DNA of 56,854 bases from JAKGBX01 sp965366835 (GTDB lineage Bacteria > Pseudomonadota > Alphaproteobacteria > Rhodobacterales > Rhodobacteraceae), in contig CBDUGF010000008.1 in NCBI GenBank assembly GCA_965366835.1, positions 1 through 56,854 on the forward strand, given 5' to 3'. A program made the position numbers and the translations under genes. The notes beneath the pieces are model-generated. The model did no database searches and was not told where the DNA came from. It saw only the letters and a list, made by a program, of their open reading frames with translations. Shown in pieces: positions 25,463 to 35,055 of the stretch; the stretch's first letter is position 1; each line of letters opens with the position of its first letter.

Positions 25463-26251
25463 ATGCCCTTTACCGTCGCCACCTGGAACATCAATTCGGT
25501 GCGCCTGCGCGAGCCCATCGTCTGCAAGCTGCTGCAGGAGGAGGCGCCCGATGTGCTCTGTTTGCAGGAATGCAAGAGCCCGATCGAAAAGATGCCGCGC
25601 GACGCCTTCGCGGAACTGGGCTATCGCCACATGATCGCGCGCGGGCAGAAGGGCTATAACGGCGTCGCCATCCTGTCGCGCCTGCCGATCCGCGATGTCG
25701 GCGATCGCGATTTTGCCGCGCTCGGCCATGCCCGCCATATCGCCGGAGAGCTGGACAACGGCGTGGTGATCCACAATTTCTATGTCCCGGCCGGGGGCGA
25801 CATCCCGGATCGCGAGAAAAACGAGAAATTCGGCCAGAAACTCGACTACCTGACCGAGATGCGCGATTGGTTCCATGCCGAAAAGCCGCGAAGGTCGATC
25901 CTGGTCGGCGATCTCAACATCGCGCCGCGCGAAGATGACGTCTGGTCGCACAAGCAGCTGCTGAAAATCGTCTCGCACACGCCGATCGAGGTCGAACACC
26001 TGGGCGAAACCCAGGATGCCGGTGGCTGGGTCGATATCACCCGCGCCGATATCCCCGAGGGTCTGCTCTATTCCTGGTGGTCCTACCGCGCCCGCGATTG
26101 GGATGCCGCCGACAAGGGCCGCAGGCTCGATCATGTCTGGGCCACGCCCGACATCGCCAAGGCCGGGCATTCCTCGCGCATCCTGCGGGCTGCGCGCGGC
26201 TGGGAAAAGCCCTCGGACCACGCGCCGGTGTTTGCCACCTTCGATCTCTGA
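25463..26251 (+). CDS. xthA: Exodeoxyribonuclease III (AP endonuclease)
   Basis: A 262-residue Mg-dependent exonuclease/AP endonuclease of base-excision repair. EEP-family motifs are present: ATWNINSVRLR at the start, LCLQECKSP (metal-binding glutamate), YNGVAILSR, LVGDLNIAPREDDVW, RRLDHVWATP and the catalytic SDHAPVFATFDL at the end. AGGAGA precedes the ATG at 25463. It leads a plus-strand series with the thioredoxin-TPR, LON-domain and Trm112 genes. Confidence 0.95.
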   Translation: MPFTVATWNINSVRLREPIVCKLLQEEAPDVLCLQECKSPIEKMPRDAFAELGYRHMIARGQKGYNGVAILSRLPIRDVGDRDFAALGHARHIAGELDNGVVIHNFYVPAGGDIPDREKNEKFGQKLDYLTEMRDWFHAEKPRRSILVGDLNIAPREDDVWSHKQLLKIVSHTPIEVEHLGETQDAGGWVDITRADIPEGLLYSWWSYRARDWDAADKGRRLDHVWATPDIAKAGHSSRILRAARGWEKPSDHAPVFATFDL

Positions 26252-26347
26252 CCTCCCGGCAACGGCACGCGCGGCATCTTTGCCCTTTGAATCCGCCGCG
26301 CCGGACCTCATATATGGGCCAAAGCTGATAGAAGGATGAGGCACCCG

Positions 26348-27262
26348 ATGCTCGAACTCGGACAAACCGATACCGCCGCCGCCACCGATCTCGTCAAGGA
26401 CGTCTCGGAAGCCGATTTCATGGCCGAGGTGATCGACGCCAGCCAGACCGTGCCGGTGATCGTCGATTTCTGGGCGCCGTGGTGCGGCCCCTGCAAGACC
26501 CTCGGCCCGGCGCTGGAAGCGGCGGTGCAGAAGGCCGGCGGCAAGGTCCGCATGGCCAAGGTCAATGTCGATGAGAACCAGATGATTGCGGGCCAGCTGC
26601 GGGTGCAATCCATTCCCACGGTCTATGCCTTCTGGCAGGGCCAGCCGGTCGATGGGTTCCAGGGCGCGGTGCCGCCCTCGGAAGTGACGAAGTTCGTCGA
26701 GAAGACCGCCGCGCTCGCCGGCGATGACGAGGATGGCGGCCTGGCCGAAGCCGTCGCCGCCGCCGAGGAAATGCTCGCCGAAGGCGCCGCCGCGGACGCC
26801 GCGCAGACCTTCGCCGCGATCCTCCAGGAGGATCCTCAGAATGCCGCCGCCTATGGCGGGCTGGTGCGCGCGCATATCGCCTCGGGCGAGCTTGATCAGG
26901 CCGAAGCGATTCTCAATGGCGCCCCGGCCGAGATCTCCGAAAAAGCCGAGCTCGAGGCCGCCCACGCCCAGCTCGAACTGGCGAAACAGGCCGCCGAGGC
27001 CGGGCCGGTGGACGAGTTGCAAGCCGCGGTCGAGGCCAATGCCGACGATCATCAGGCGCGGTTCGATTACGCCCAGGCGCTGCACGCCAATGGCGATGTG
27101 CAGGGCGCGGTCGATCAGCTGCTCGAGCTGTTCCGCCGCGATCGCGAGTGGGATGACGGCGCCGCCAAGGCCCAGCTTCTGAAGATTTTCGAGGCGCTGC
27201 CGCCGCAGGATCCCATCGCGCTCAGCGGTCGCCGCAGGCTCGGCTCGATGATCTTGGTGTAG
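26348..27262 (+). CDS. cnoX: Thioredoxin-TPR co-chaperone (CnoX/YbbN type)
   Basis: A 304-residue protein with an N-terminal thioredoxin domain (redox motif WCGPC, C46/C49) and a C-terminal TPR-like helical region rich in alanine and glutamate (~125-300). CnoX proteins hold unfolding clients and pass them to GroEL or DnaK under oxidative stress. Here both active cysteines are kept, unlike E. coli CnoX, so reductase activity is expected. The ATG at 26348 has GAAGG well spaced; the in-frame ATG at 26336 overlaps that site. Confidence 0.88.
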   Translation: MLELGQTDTAAATDLVKDVSEADFMAEVIDASQTVPVIVDFWAPWCGPCKTLGPALEAAVQKAGGKVRMAKVNVDENQMIAGQLRVQSIPTVYAFWQGQPVDGFQGAVPPSEVTKFVEKTAALAGDDEDGGLAEAVAAAEEMLAEGAAADAAQTFAAILQEDPQNAAAYGGLVRAHIASGELDQAEAILNGAPAEISEKAELEAAHAQLELAKQAAEAGPVDELQAAVEANADDHQARFDYAQALHANGDVQGAVDQLLELFRRDREWDDGAAKAQLLKIFEALPPQDPIALSGRRRLGSMILV

Positions 27263-27289
27263 CTGCGTGTTTCGCGCTATCATCGGCAC

Positions 27290-27937
27290 ATGACAAACCT
27301 CACCGACCTTCCCGAGGTCATCCCGGTTTTCCCGCTCCCCGGTGCGCTCCTGCTGCCGCGCTCGCGACTGCCGCTGCATATTTTCGAGCCGCGCTACCTG
27401 ACGCTGCTCGAAGACGCGCTGAAGACGCCGCAGCGCCTGATCGGCATGATCCAGCCCAACGAGGTACCGGGCCGCGAAGGTGGCACCGGGCTGATGACCA
27501 TCGGCTGCGCCGGGCGAGTCACGCATTTCTCCGAAACAGAGGATCACCGCTACATGATCACGCTCTCGGGCGTGTCGCGGTTTCGCATCCTCGAGGAAAT
27601 CGAAGGCTTTCCGCCCTATCGCCGCGCCCGGGTGTCATGGGAGGGGTTCGAGCGCGACCGCGGCGGCGCCGATCATGATCCGGGCTTTGATCGCGCGAAA
27701 TTCATGCAGCTTCTGAGCCGCTATTTTGCCACCAGGGGGCTCAACACCGATTGGGACACGTTGAAAGATGCCGAAGACGAGCTGCTGATCAATTCCCTGT
27801 CGATGCTGCTCGAATTCGAACCGGAAGACAAACAGGCGCTGCTCGAGGCGCCGTCGCTCACCACAAGGCGCGAGACCCTGGTGACCCTGATCGAATATTC
27901 CCTGCATGGCGGGGATGGAGAGGATCTGATGCAATGA
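27290..27937 (+). CDS. LON substrate-binding-domain protein
   Basis: A 215-residue protein consisting mainly of the N-terminal (LAN) domain of Lon protease, without ATPase or protease parts. Typical segments are IPVFPLPGALLLPRSRLPLHIFEPRY near the start, and RLIGMIQP and GCAGRVTHFSETEDHRYMITLSG further on. Such stand-alone domains may recruit or sort substrates, but the role in bacteria is not established. It lies 27 bases after cnoX and its stop overlaps the next start by four bases. Confidence 0.88.
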   Translation: MTNLTDLPEVIPVFPLPGALLLPRSRLPLHIFEPRYLTLLEDALKTPQRLIGMIQPNEVPGREGGTGLMTIGCAGRVTHFSETEDHRYMITLSGVSRFRILEEIEGFPPYRRARVSWEGFERDRGGADHDPGFDRAKFMQLLSRYFATRGLNTDWDTLKDAEDELLINSLSMLLEFEPEDKQALLEAPSLTTRRETLVTLIEYSLHGGDGEDLMQ

Positions 27938-28125
27938 GCAATCGCCCCGCCCCCGCCTTCGACCGCCACATGCTCGAGGCGCTGGTCTGCCCGCAGAGCC
28001 AGAGCGTTCTTGAATATGACGCCGAGGCCCAGGAGCTGATCAGCAAACCCGCCGGTCTGGCCTTTCCGATCCGCGACGGCATCCCGGTGATGCTGATCGA
28101 CGAGGCGCGGCGGCTGGATCCGTAG
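27934..28125 (+). CDS. Trm112 family protein
   Basis: A 63-residue Trm112/YcaR-type protein. The single domain shows HMLEALVCPQSQSVLEYDAE, ELISKPAGLAFPIRDGIPVML and a short acidic/basic tail. In eukaryotes and archaea Trm112 activates several methyltransferases; the bacterial role is less clear. Only one of the classic zinc cysteines is present, as is common in bacteria. Its ATG overlaps the preceding stop (ATGA), and its TAG stop lies inside a hairpin repeat. Confidence 0.9.
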   Translation: MSNRPAPAFDRHMLEALVCPQSQSVLEYDAEAQELISKPAGLAFPIRDGIPVMLIDEARRLDP

Positions 28126-28144
28126 GGTGCGCATTCTGCCCACC
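28120..28144 (+). repeat. TAGGG hairpin repeat, copy 2
   Basis: A 25-base element beginning CCGTAGGG and ending CTGCCCACC, matching copy 1 (5983-6007, minus strand) at 22 of 25 positions. The TAG stop of the Trm112 gene is part of it (28123-28125). Confidence 0.5.
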
Positions 28145-28151
28145 GCAGCGA

Positions 28152-29366
28152 TCAGCCCTTCATCAATTCCGGCAATTCCCCGGTCAGACCAGCGGCTTCG
28201 CGCATGAAGCCACGGCGCAACCCGGGCATCGCGTTTATCGCGCCCATTCCCAGATCGCGCGCCGCGCGCAGCAGCGGATTATCATTTGAAAACAGCCTGT
28301 TGGTCAGGTCGGTCGCGATTGCCAGCGTTTGCACGTCAAACCGCCGCCATTGTTGATAGCGCGCCAGAACCGGCAGGCTGGCAAAGTCTTCTCCGCGCCT
28401 TGCGGCATGGCTCAGAACATCGACCAGCGCGCCGACATCGCGCAGCCCGGCATTCAGCCCCTGCCCGGCAATCGGATGCATGCCATGCGCCGCATCGCCG
28501 ACCAGCGCCAGCCGCTCGGCGACGAACTCATCGGCGATGGTCAGGTTGAGTGGATAGCTGAAGCGCTTGCCCTTGAGCTTGATCGGCCCAAGGAAATCGC
28601 CGAAACGCGGGCGCAGCACCTCGATGTAGTCGGCATCGCTCAACGCATTGATCGCCGCCGCGTTGGCATGGGTTTCCGACCATACGATCGAAGAGACATT
28701 TCCCTGCAAGGGCAGAATCGCCAACGGCCCGCCTGGCATGAAAAGCTGATGCGCGATGCCGTGATGCGGCTTTTCATGGGCGATGGCACAGACCAGCGCG
28801 GTCTGGCCATAGTCCCAGCCGGTGCGCCTGATCCCGGCCCGCGCCGCCGTGCCCGAGGCGCGCCCGTCACAGCCCACCAGCAGGCGCGCGCGCAGGCTCT
28901 TGCCGCTTTCCAGCGTCACCGTCACGCCGCCGGCATCCACGTCCTGCGCCACCACACGATCCTCGACCTGGGTGATCGCATCGCTCTGGTTCATCGCCTC
29001 GAGGAACGCCCGGCGCAGGAACCGGTCTTCCAGCATGAAGCCCACCGGGCCTTCTTCGATCTCGGCGGAATCGAAATGCAGGAAAAACGGCGCCGCGCCT
29101 TCGCCCGCGCGCCCATCCGATGCCTTGATCTCGACCATCGGCTGCGATTGGCTCTCGACCCGATCCCAGATGCCGATGCGCCCGAGCAGCCGCTTCGAGG
29201 CCAGCGCCAGCGCATAGGCGCGCCCGTCGAAGCCCGCAGTCTTGCGCAGCTTTTCGGGCAGCGCGTCGATCACCGTCACCGAGAAACCCTTGCCCGCCAG
29301 GGCCAATGCCAGCGCCGGGCCGTTTAGCCCGCCGCCGACGATCAGGATATCGCTGTCATATGTCAT
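28152..29366 (-). CDS. UbiH/UbiF-family FAD-dependent ubiquinone hydroxylase
   Basis: A 404-residue flavin monooxygenase that hydroxylates the ubiquinone ring precursor. Motifs: the dinucleotide-binding GGGLNGPALALALAG near the start, the DG motif LLVGCDGRASGTA in the middle, and the GD motif LALVGDAAHGMHPIAGQGLNAGLRD. Which ring carbon is modified (UbiH, UbiF or UbiI/UbiL role) cannot be assigned safely. The ATG at 29366 gives the standard MTYDSDILIVGGG start. It is monocistronic and divergent from the amidase gene. Confidence 0.9.
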   Translation of the reverse strand: MTYDSDILIVGGGLNGPALALALAGKGFSVTVIDALPEKLRKTAGFDGRAYALALASKRLLGRIGIWDRVESQSQPMVEIKASDGRAGEGAAPFFLHFDSAEIEEGPVGFMLEDRFLRRAFLEAMNQSDAITQVEDRVVAQDVDAGGVTVTLESGKSLRARLLVGCDGRASGTAARAGIRRTGWDYGQTALVCAIAHEKPHHGIAHQLFMPGGPLAILPLQGNVSSIVWSETHANAAAINALSDADYIEVLRPRFGDFLGPIKLKGKRFSYPLNLTIADEFVAERLALVGDAAHGMHPIAGQGLNAGLRDVGALVDVLSHAARRGEDFASLPVLARYQQWRRFDVQTLAIATDLTNRLFSNDNPLLRAARDLGMGAINAMPGLRRGFMREAAGLTGELPELMKG

Positions 29367-29439
29367 GGCCTCACATAGGATGGCGTGTCCGGGATTGTCC
29401 ATGCCCCACTTCACCGCTAGCGTGGCGCTGGCTGCGAGT

Positions 29440-29479
29440 GCCGGAGCCTCCGGCGGGAGTATTTCCGGAAAGATGAAAG
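29440..29479 (-). repeat. Intergenic repeat related to the CTTCCTCTGACC family, copy D
   Basis: Minus orientation: CTTTCATC, then TTTCCGGAAATA, CTCCC and a hairpin GCCGGA/TCCGGC (29440-29454). The layout (CCGGAAATA core plus C-rich spacer plus hairpin) matches the copies at 6071, 48636 and 52135 with a different left end. It lies 12 bases before the amidase start. Confidence 0.55.
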
Positions 29480-29491
29480 CGGGAGGGTGCG

Positions 29492-30820
29492 ATGAAAGAT
29501 TGGCTGTGGATGAGTATGGCCGAGCTGGGCCGGGGGATCGGCGCGGGCGAGATCGACCCGGTGACGCTGACCGAGACCTATCTCTCGGCGATCAAGGCGC
29601 ATCCCCTGCAAGACCGGATCTATGCCAGGCTGACCGAAAGCCGCGCGCTGGCCGAGGCCGGGGCGGCGGCAGAGCGGGCCAGATCCGGGCATCGCCGCGG
29701 CCCGCTCGATGGCGTGCCGGTCAGCTGGAAAGACCTGTTCGACACTGCCGGTGTCGCCACCGAGGCGGGCTCGGCCCTGTTGAAGGACCGGGTGCCCGAC
29801 GAAGATGCCTGGGTGTTGAAGAACGCCACGGCGGCCGGCACCGTCTGCCTCGGCAAGACCCATATGTCGGAACTGGCGTTTTCCGGGCTGGGCTATAACC
29901 CGTCGACCGCCACGCCGCCCTGCGTGAACGACGCGGGCGCTGTGGCGGGCGGCTCGTCGTCCGGGGCGGCGGCCTCGGTCGCCTTTGGTCTCGCGCCCTG
30001 CGGCATCGGCTCGGATACCGGCGGCTCGGTGCGCATTCCCGCCGCGTGGAACGATCTCGTCGGGCTGAAGACCACCGCGACGCGCCTGCCGCTCACCGGC
30101 GTGGTGCCGCTTTGCGCGCGCTATGACACCATCGGCCCGCTGTGTCGCAGCGTCGAAGATGCCGCGCTGATGCTGGCGGTGCTCGAAGGCGGGCGGGCTG
30201 CCGACCTGCGCGGCGTCGCTGCCAAGGGGCTGCGCATCGGCGCGCTGCAAACCGGCGCGCTCGAGAATACCCGCGAAACCCCGATGGCGGCCTATCTCTC
30301 GGCGCTCGAAAGGCTCACCGATGCGGGCGTTCGGATCGAGAAATTCGACGCGCCCGAGGTGACAACCGCGCTGGGGCAATCGGCCGTGACCTTCACCTCG
30401 GAAGCCTATGGCACCTGGGGCGAATTGATCGAGACCGCGCCGGACAAGATGTATCACCAGATCCGCGAGCGTTTCCGCGCCGGCAAGGCCTTTTCGGGCC
30501 CCGATTTCGTGCGCGCCTGGCAGGTGCTCGATGAATGCCGCGCCACGTGGCACGCGCGCGTTGCGGGCTATGATGCCGTGATCCTGCCATCGGCGCCGAT
30601 CATGCCGCCCAATGTCGAACGACTGGAAACCGATCAGGACTATTACATCTCCGAGAACCTGCTGGCGCTGCACAACACACGGATCGGCAACGTTCTCGGC
30701 CTGTCTGCGATCACTCTTCCAACCGGCCATCCCTCCTGCGGCGTGATCCTGATGGGCAAACCTTTCGCGGAAGAGGCGCTTTTGCGTGTCGCCGCCGCCG
30801 CCGAGGCGGCGCTGCGCTAG
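29492..30820 (+). CDS. Amidase signature family enzyme
   Basis: A 442-residue Ser-Ser-Lys amidase. The catalytic lysine is K80 (PVSWKDLFDTAG), the cis-serine lies in GGSSSG (153-158), and the nucleophile is S179 in GSDTGGSVRIPAA. The family includes GatA, fatty-acid amide hydrolases and many catabolic amidases. The absence of GatB/GatC neighbours and the shorter length argue against GatA. No signal peptide is seen. The substrate is unknown. Confidence 0.88.
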   Translation: MKDWLWMSMAELGRGIGAGEIDPVTLTETYLSAIKAHPLQDRIYARLTESRALAEAGAAAERARSGHRRGPLDGVPVSWKDLFDTAGVATEAGSALLKDRVPDEDAWVLKNATAAGTVCLGKTHMSELAFSGLGYNPSTATPPCVNDAGAVAGGSSSGAAASVAFGLAPCGIGSDTGGSVRIPAAWNDLVGLKTTATRLPLTGVVPLCARYDTIGPLCRSVEDAALMLAVLEGGRAADLRGVAAKGLRIGALQTGALENTRETPMAAYLSALERLTDAGVRIEKFDAPEVTTALGQSAVTFTSEAYGTWGELIETAPDKMYHQIRERFRAGKAFSGPDFVRAWQVLDECRATWHARVAGYDAVILPSAPIMPPNVERLETDQDYYISENLLALHNTRIGNVLGLSAITLPTGHPSCGVILMGKPFAEEALLRVAAAAEAALR

Positions 30821-30952
30821 GCCGGCAAGCGACGCGCTAAAATTGCCACAACCCATCGGAATCCCCCGTCTTTTTCTGGACGTGGACGGGCCGCTTGGGT
30901 AATTTTGTATCAAACGGGGCAGGAATGATCCCGACCTAGAGGCAGTATTGGC

Positions 30953-32131
30953 ATGTTTCCCGAGCGGTTCTCGAACCTACCGGACTACGCATTTCCGCGC
31001 CTGCGCGCGCTGTTGGACCGACACCCGCCCGGTGGCGCGGTGACGCATATGACAATTGGCGAGCCGAAACATGCGTTTCCGCCCTGGGTTACTGATATCA
31101 TTGCCGAAAACGCTGCCGGGTTTAACAGCTACCCGCCCAATGACGGCACCCCCGAGCTGCTGGCTGCGATCTCCGATTGGCTCAAGCTTCGATTCGGAGT
31201 CTCGCTTGATTCGGACAGCCGGATCCTGGCGCTCAATGGCACCCGTGAAGGGCTCTACAATGCCTGCATGGCGCTGGTGCCGGAAACCGTGCGCGGCGAA
31301 CAACCGCTGGTGTTGCTGCCCAACCCTTTCTATCAGGTCTACATGGTCGCCGCGATTTCGGTGAATGCGCGCCCGATTCTGGCGCCCGCCACCCGCGCCA
31401 CAGGCTACTTGCCCGATTATTCCGGCCTGCCCACCGATATGCTCAATCGTGTTGCGGCCGCCTATATCTGTTCGCCGTCCAATCCGCAGGGCGCTGTCGC
31501 CAGCCGCGACTATCTGCGCGAGCTGATCGGCCTGGCCGAGCAATTCGATTTCAAGATTTTCGCCGATGAGTGCTACTCGGAAATCTACCGCAACGATCCG
31601 CCCCCCGGCGCGCTCGAAATCGCCGCCGAAATGGGCGCCGACCCCGAGCGCGTGGTGGTGTTCCATTCGCTTTCGAAACGCTCGAACCTGCCGGGGCTGC
31701 GCTCGGGCTTTGCCGCTGGCGGCCCCGAGAGCATCGCGCGGATGAAACAGCTGCGCAACTACGCCGGCGCGCCCCTGCCGCTGCCGTTGCAGGCCGCCGC
31801 CGAAGCAGTCTGGCGCGACGAGGCGCATGTGAACGAGAATCGCCGCCTCTATCAGGAAAAATACGCCATCGCCGACGAGGTCTTCTCGGGCGTGCAGGCC
31901 TATCAGGGCCCCGAAGCCGGGTTCTTCCTGTGGCTGCCTGTGGAAGATGGCGAAAAAGCCGCGCTCAAGGCGTGGCAAGAGACCGGTGTGCGGGTTCTGC
32001 CCGGCGCCTATCTCGCCCGCGAGGTCAATGATCACAACCCCGGGCACGGATATATCCGGGCGGCCATGGTCGCCCCCAAACAAGAAATGCAGCAGGGGCT
32101 GATTCGGCTTCGCGACTGCATCTACAGCTGA
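30953..32131 (+). CDS. Class I/II aminotransferase, DapC-like
   Basis: A 392-residue PLP enzyme. The PLP lysine is K242 in FHSLSKRSNLPGLRSGF. That segment, with LNGTREGLYN, LLPNPFYQVY, CSPSNPQGAV and ADECYSEIY, closely resembles N-succinyldiaminopimelate aminotransferase (DapC) of the lysine/peptidoglycan pathway. Its place 14 bases before ftsK fits a cell-wall link. The activity is predicted, not certain; another class I aminotransferase role remains possible. Confidence 0.85.
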   Translation: MFPERFSNLPDYAFPRLRALLDRHPPGGAVTHMTIGEPKHAFPPWVTDIIAENAAGFNSYPPNDGTPELLAAISDWLKLRFGVSLDSDSRILALNGTREGLYNACMALVPETVRGEQPLVLLPNPFYQVYMVAAISVNARPILAPATRATGYLPDYSGLPTDMLNRVAAAYICSPSNPQGAVASRDYLRELIGLAEQFDFKIFADECYSEIYRNDPPPGALEIAAEMGADPERVVVFHSLSKRSNLPGLRSGFAAGGPESIARMKQLRNYAGAPLPLPLQAAAEAVWRDEAHVNENRRLYQEKYAIADEVFSGVQAYQGPEAGFFLWLPVEDGEKAALKAWQETGVRVLPGAYLAREVNDHNPGHGYIRAAMVAPKQEMQQGLIRLRDCIYS

Positions 32132-32145
32132 GGACGAGGGAAAAC

Positions 32146-35055
32146 ATGGCATACCAGACACGAGGCCGCGATCCGCTTCTCGACAGCAACATGGCGCAAG
32201 CCATCGAAAAGCGCGGCAAGGAACTGATCGGTTTCGCGCTGATCTTTGCCGGGCTTGCCGCCGTTGCCATGATCTGGTCCTACGCGCCTTCCGATCCGTG
32301 GTGGATGTCGGCCACCGATGCGCCGGTGCAGAACTGGCTCGGCCGGTTCGGCGCTTCGCTGGCCGCGCCTATGTTCATGATCGTCGGCTGGGGCAGCTGG
32401 GGCGTGGCCATCGTGCTCTTGGCCTGGGGTATGCGCTTTGCCCTGCATCGCGGCAATGAGCGCGCCATCTCGCGCCTGATCTTCGCGCCGATCTGGGTGG
32501 CGCTGTTGTCGATCTATGCCGCCACGCTGGTGCCCGGCCCGGAATGGACCCATTCCTTCGGCCTCGGCGGTTTGTTCGGCAAGCCCGCGCTCGGCAGCCT
32601 GATCAACATCCTGCCGATCAGCGCCACCACCGGGCTCAAGCTGCTCTCGCTTGCGCTGGGCTTCGGCATGGTTGCGCTGGGCGCCTTCGTGCTGGGCTTC
32701 ACCAAGGGCGAACTCAAGCAGCTCGGACGCTTCCTGCTGATCGGTCTGATCCTGCTCTACGCCTCGATGATGTCGCTGATGGGGCGCACCGCGCGCGGCG
32801 CACTCGCCACTGCGCAAGCGCTTCAGGCCCGCAATGCCGAGCGCCGCGAGCGCCGCGCCCAGGCCGCCGCCGACGCCGCCGAATGGGCCGCCATGCAGCG
32901 CGCCCAGATGGAGGCCCTTCCCGCCGCACCGGCGCCGCTCCATGCCCAAGTTGCCGGGTTTCGCGGCGATCCGCCTGTTGCCGGCGAGGCCGAAAGGCAG
33001 GGGCTGCTGTCGCGCGCCACCAATCTGATCCGCCGCCCCGATCCGATGCCCGAGCCCTTGCCCGAGCTTGTCGAGCCGGCGATGCACTACGACCATGAGC
33101 CCGAAGCGCCGAGCGAAGATCACATCAAGGCGCGCATCGCCGATGTGATCAAATCGCGCGTGCGCCAGAATCCGGCGGTACAGGTCGCTTCCGTGGCACC
33201 TCTGACCAAGGGCCGGGGCCGCGGCCCTGAGCCACTGCTGCTCAACCCCCATGGCGGCGGCGCCCTTCCGCCCGAACCGCCGCTGACCACCGCGCACCGC
33301 CCGCACGCCGCGCCGATGCCGCAGGCCTATGCCACGCCTGACTATGAGCCTGACGCGCCGGAACTGGTCGAAGACGCTCTGCCGCTCGAGTCCGGGCCGT
33401 CACCGCAGGCCCATATCCCGATCCCCACGGCGCAGCCCAGGAAGGTGGTGCAACAGCCCCTTCGCAAGCCGATCCAGCCCTCGAGCCGCGCCAAGGCCGA
33501 AGCCCAGCCTTCGCTGCAATTCGAAGAAGAGCGCCCGGCTTATGAGCTGCCGCCGCTGTCGCTTCTGACCAACCCGGTGAAGATCGAACGCCATCACCTG
33601 TCCGATGAGGCGCTGGAAGAAAACGCCCGCATGCTGGAATCGGTGCTAGACGACTATGGCGTCAAGGGCGAGATCGTCTCGGTCCGCCCCGGCCCGGTGG
33701 TGACGATGTACGAACTCGAGCCGGCGCCGGGCCTCAAGGCGTCGCGGGTGATCGGCCTGGCCGATGACATCGCGCGTTCGATGGCCGCCCTCTCGGCGCG
33801 GGTCTCCACCGTTCCGGGCCGCTCGGTGATCGGTATCGAACTGCCCAACGACAATCGCGAGATGGTCAGCTTCCGCGAAATCCTTTCCTCGCGCGATTAC
33901 GGCGATGGCAATCACAAGCTGCCGCTGGCTCTGGGCAAGGATATCGGCGGCGATCCCGTGGTGGCGAACCTCGCCAAGATGCCCCACCTGCTGATCGCGG
34001 GCACCACCGGCTCGGGCAAATCCGTGGCCATCAACACCATGATCCTGTCGCTCCTCTACAAGCTCACGCCCGAGGAATGCCGGATGATCATGATCGACCC
34101 GAAAATGCTCGAACTCTCCGTCTATGACGGCATCCCGCACCTGCTCTCGCCGGTCGTAACAGACCCTAAAAAGGCGGTTGTGGCCCTGAAATGGGTCGTC
34201 GGTGAGATGGAAGAGCGCTATCGCAAGATGTCGAAGATGGGCGTGCGCAACATCGACGGCTACAACAGCCGTGTTGCCGATGCGCTGGCCAAGGGCGAAA
34301 CCTTCGACCGCACGGTGCAGACCGGGTTTGACGACGACACCGGCGAACCGGTGTTCGAGACCGAGGAAATCACCCCGGTCAAAATGCCCTATATCGTGGT
34401 CATCGTCGATGAGATGGCCGATCTGATGATGGTCGCCGGCAAGGAGATCGAAGCCTGCATCCAGCGCCTGGCCCAGATGGCCCGCGCCTCGGGCATTCAT
34501 ATCATCATGGCGACCCAGCGCCCCTCGGTCGATGTCATCACCGGCACGATCAAGGCCAACTTCCCGACCCGGATTTCGTTTCAGGTCACCTCCAAGATCG
34601 ACAGCCGCACCATCCTGGGCGAAATGGGCGCCGAACAGCTTCTCGGCATGGGCGATATGCTCTACATGGCCGGCGGCGCCAAGATCACCCGTTGCCATGG
34701 TCCGTTCGTTTCCGATGAGGAGGTCGAGGAGATCGTCACCCATCTCAAGGCCTTCGGCCCGCCCGAATATCTCAGCGGCGTCGTCCAGGGTCCGGATGAT
34801 GAAAAGGCCGACAATATCGATGCGGTTCTGGGGCTTTCGACCGGGGGCAACACCAATGGCGAAGACGCGCTCTACGATCAGGCGGTCGGCATCGTCATCA
34901 AGGATCGCAAATGTTCCACCTCCTACATCCAGCGCAAGCTCGGCATTGGCTATAACAAGGCCGCCCGGCTTGTGGAGCAGATGGAGGATGAGGGCCTCGT
35001 CTCGAGTGCCAACCATGTCGGCAAACGCGAGATCATGGTGCCCGAACAGGCGTAG
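32146..35055 (+). CDS. ftsK: DNA translocase FtsK
   Basis: A 969-residue divisome protein that pumps chromosome ends during septation. The N-terminal ~200 residues hold four or five membrane segments. A proline-rich linker (~230-480) follows. The motor domain has Walker A GTTGSGKS (around 620) and Walker B VIVDEMADLMM (around 755). The C-terminal gamma winged helix (STSYIQRKLGIGYNKAARLV) recognises KOPS. The ATG at 32146 follows GAGGGAAAAC. A hairpin overlaps its TAG stop. Confidence 0.96.
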   Translation: MAYQTRGRDPLLDSNMAQAIEKRGKELIGFALIFAGLAAVAMIWSYAPSDPWWMSATDAPVQNWLGRFGASLAAPMFMIVGWGSWGVAIVLLAWGMRFALHRGNERAISRLIFAPIWVALLSIYAATLVPGPEWTHSFGLGGLFGKPALGSLINILPISATTGLKLLSLALGFGMVALGAFVLGFTKGELKQLGRFLLIGLILLYASMMSLMGRTARGALATAQALQARNAERRERRAQAAADAAEWAAMQRAQMEALPAAPAPLHAQVAGFRGDPPVAGEAERQGLLSRATNLIRRPDPMPEPLPELVEPAMHYDHEPEAPSEDHIKARIADVIKSRVRQNPAVQVASVAPLTKGRGRGPEPLLLNPHGGGALPPEPPLTTAHRPHAAPMPQAYATPDYEPDAPELVEDALPLESGPSPQAHIPIPTAQPRKVVQQPLRKPIQPSSRAKAEAQPSLQFEEERPAYELPPLSLLTNPVKIERHHLSDEALEENARMLESVLDDYGVKGEIVSVRPGPVVTMYELEPAPGLKASRVIGLADDIARSMAALSARVSTVPGRSVIGIELPNDNREMVSFREILSSRDYGDGNHKLPLALGKDIGGDPVVANLAKMPHLLIAGTTGSGKSVAINTMILSLLYKLTPEECRMIMIDPKMLELSVYDGIPHLLSPVVTDPKKAVVALKWVVGEMEERYRKMSKMGVRNIDGYNSRVADALAKGETFDRTVQTGFDDDTGEPVFETEEITPVKMPYIVVIVDEMADLMMVAGKEIEACIQRLAQMARASGIHIIMATQRPSVDVITGTIKANFPTRISFQVTSKIDSRTILGEMGAEQLLGMGDMLYMAGGAKITRCHGPFVSDEEVEEIVTHLKAFGPPEYLSGVVQGPDDEKADNIDAVLGLSTGGNTNGEDALYDQAVGIVIKDRKCSTSYIQRKLGIGYNKAARLVEQMEDEGLVSSANHVGKREIMVPEQA

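Noticed and set aside
25427..27547. Roughly 700-codon minus-strand frame across xthA, cnoX and the LON-domain gene
   Set aside because: It crosses three real plus-strand genes and their spacers and shows no protein family.
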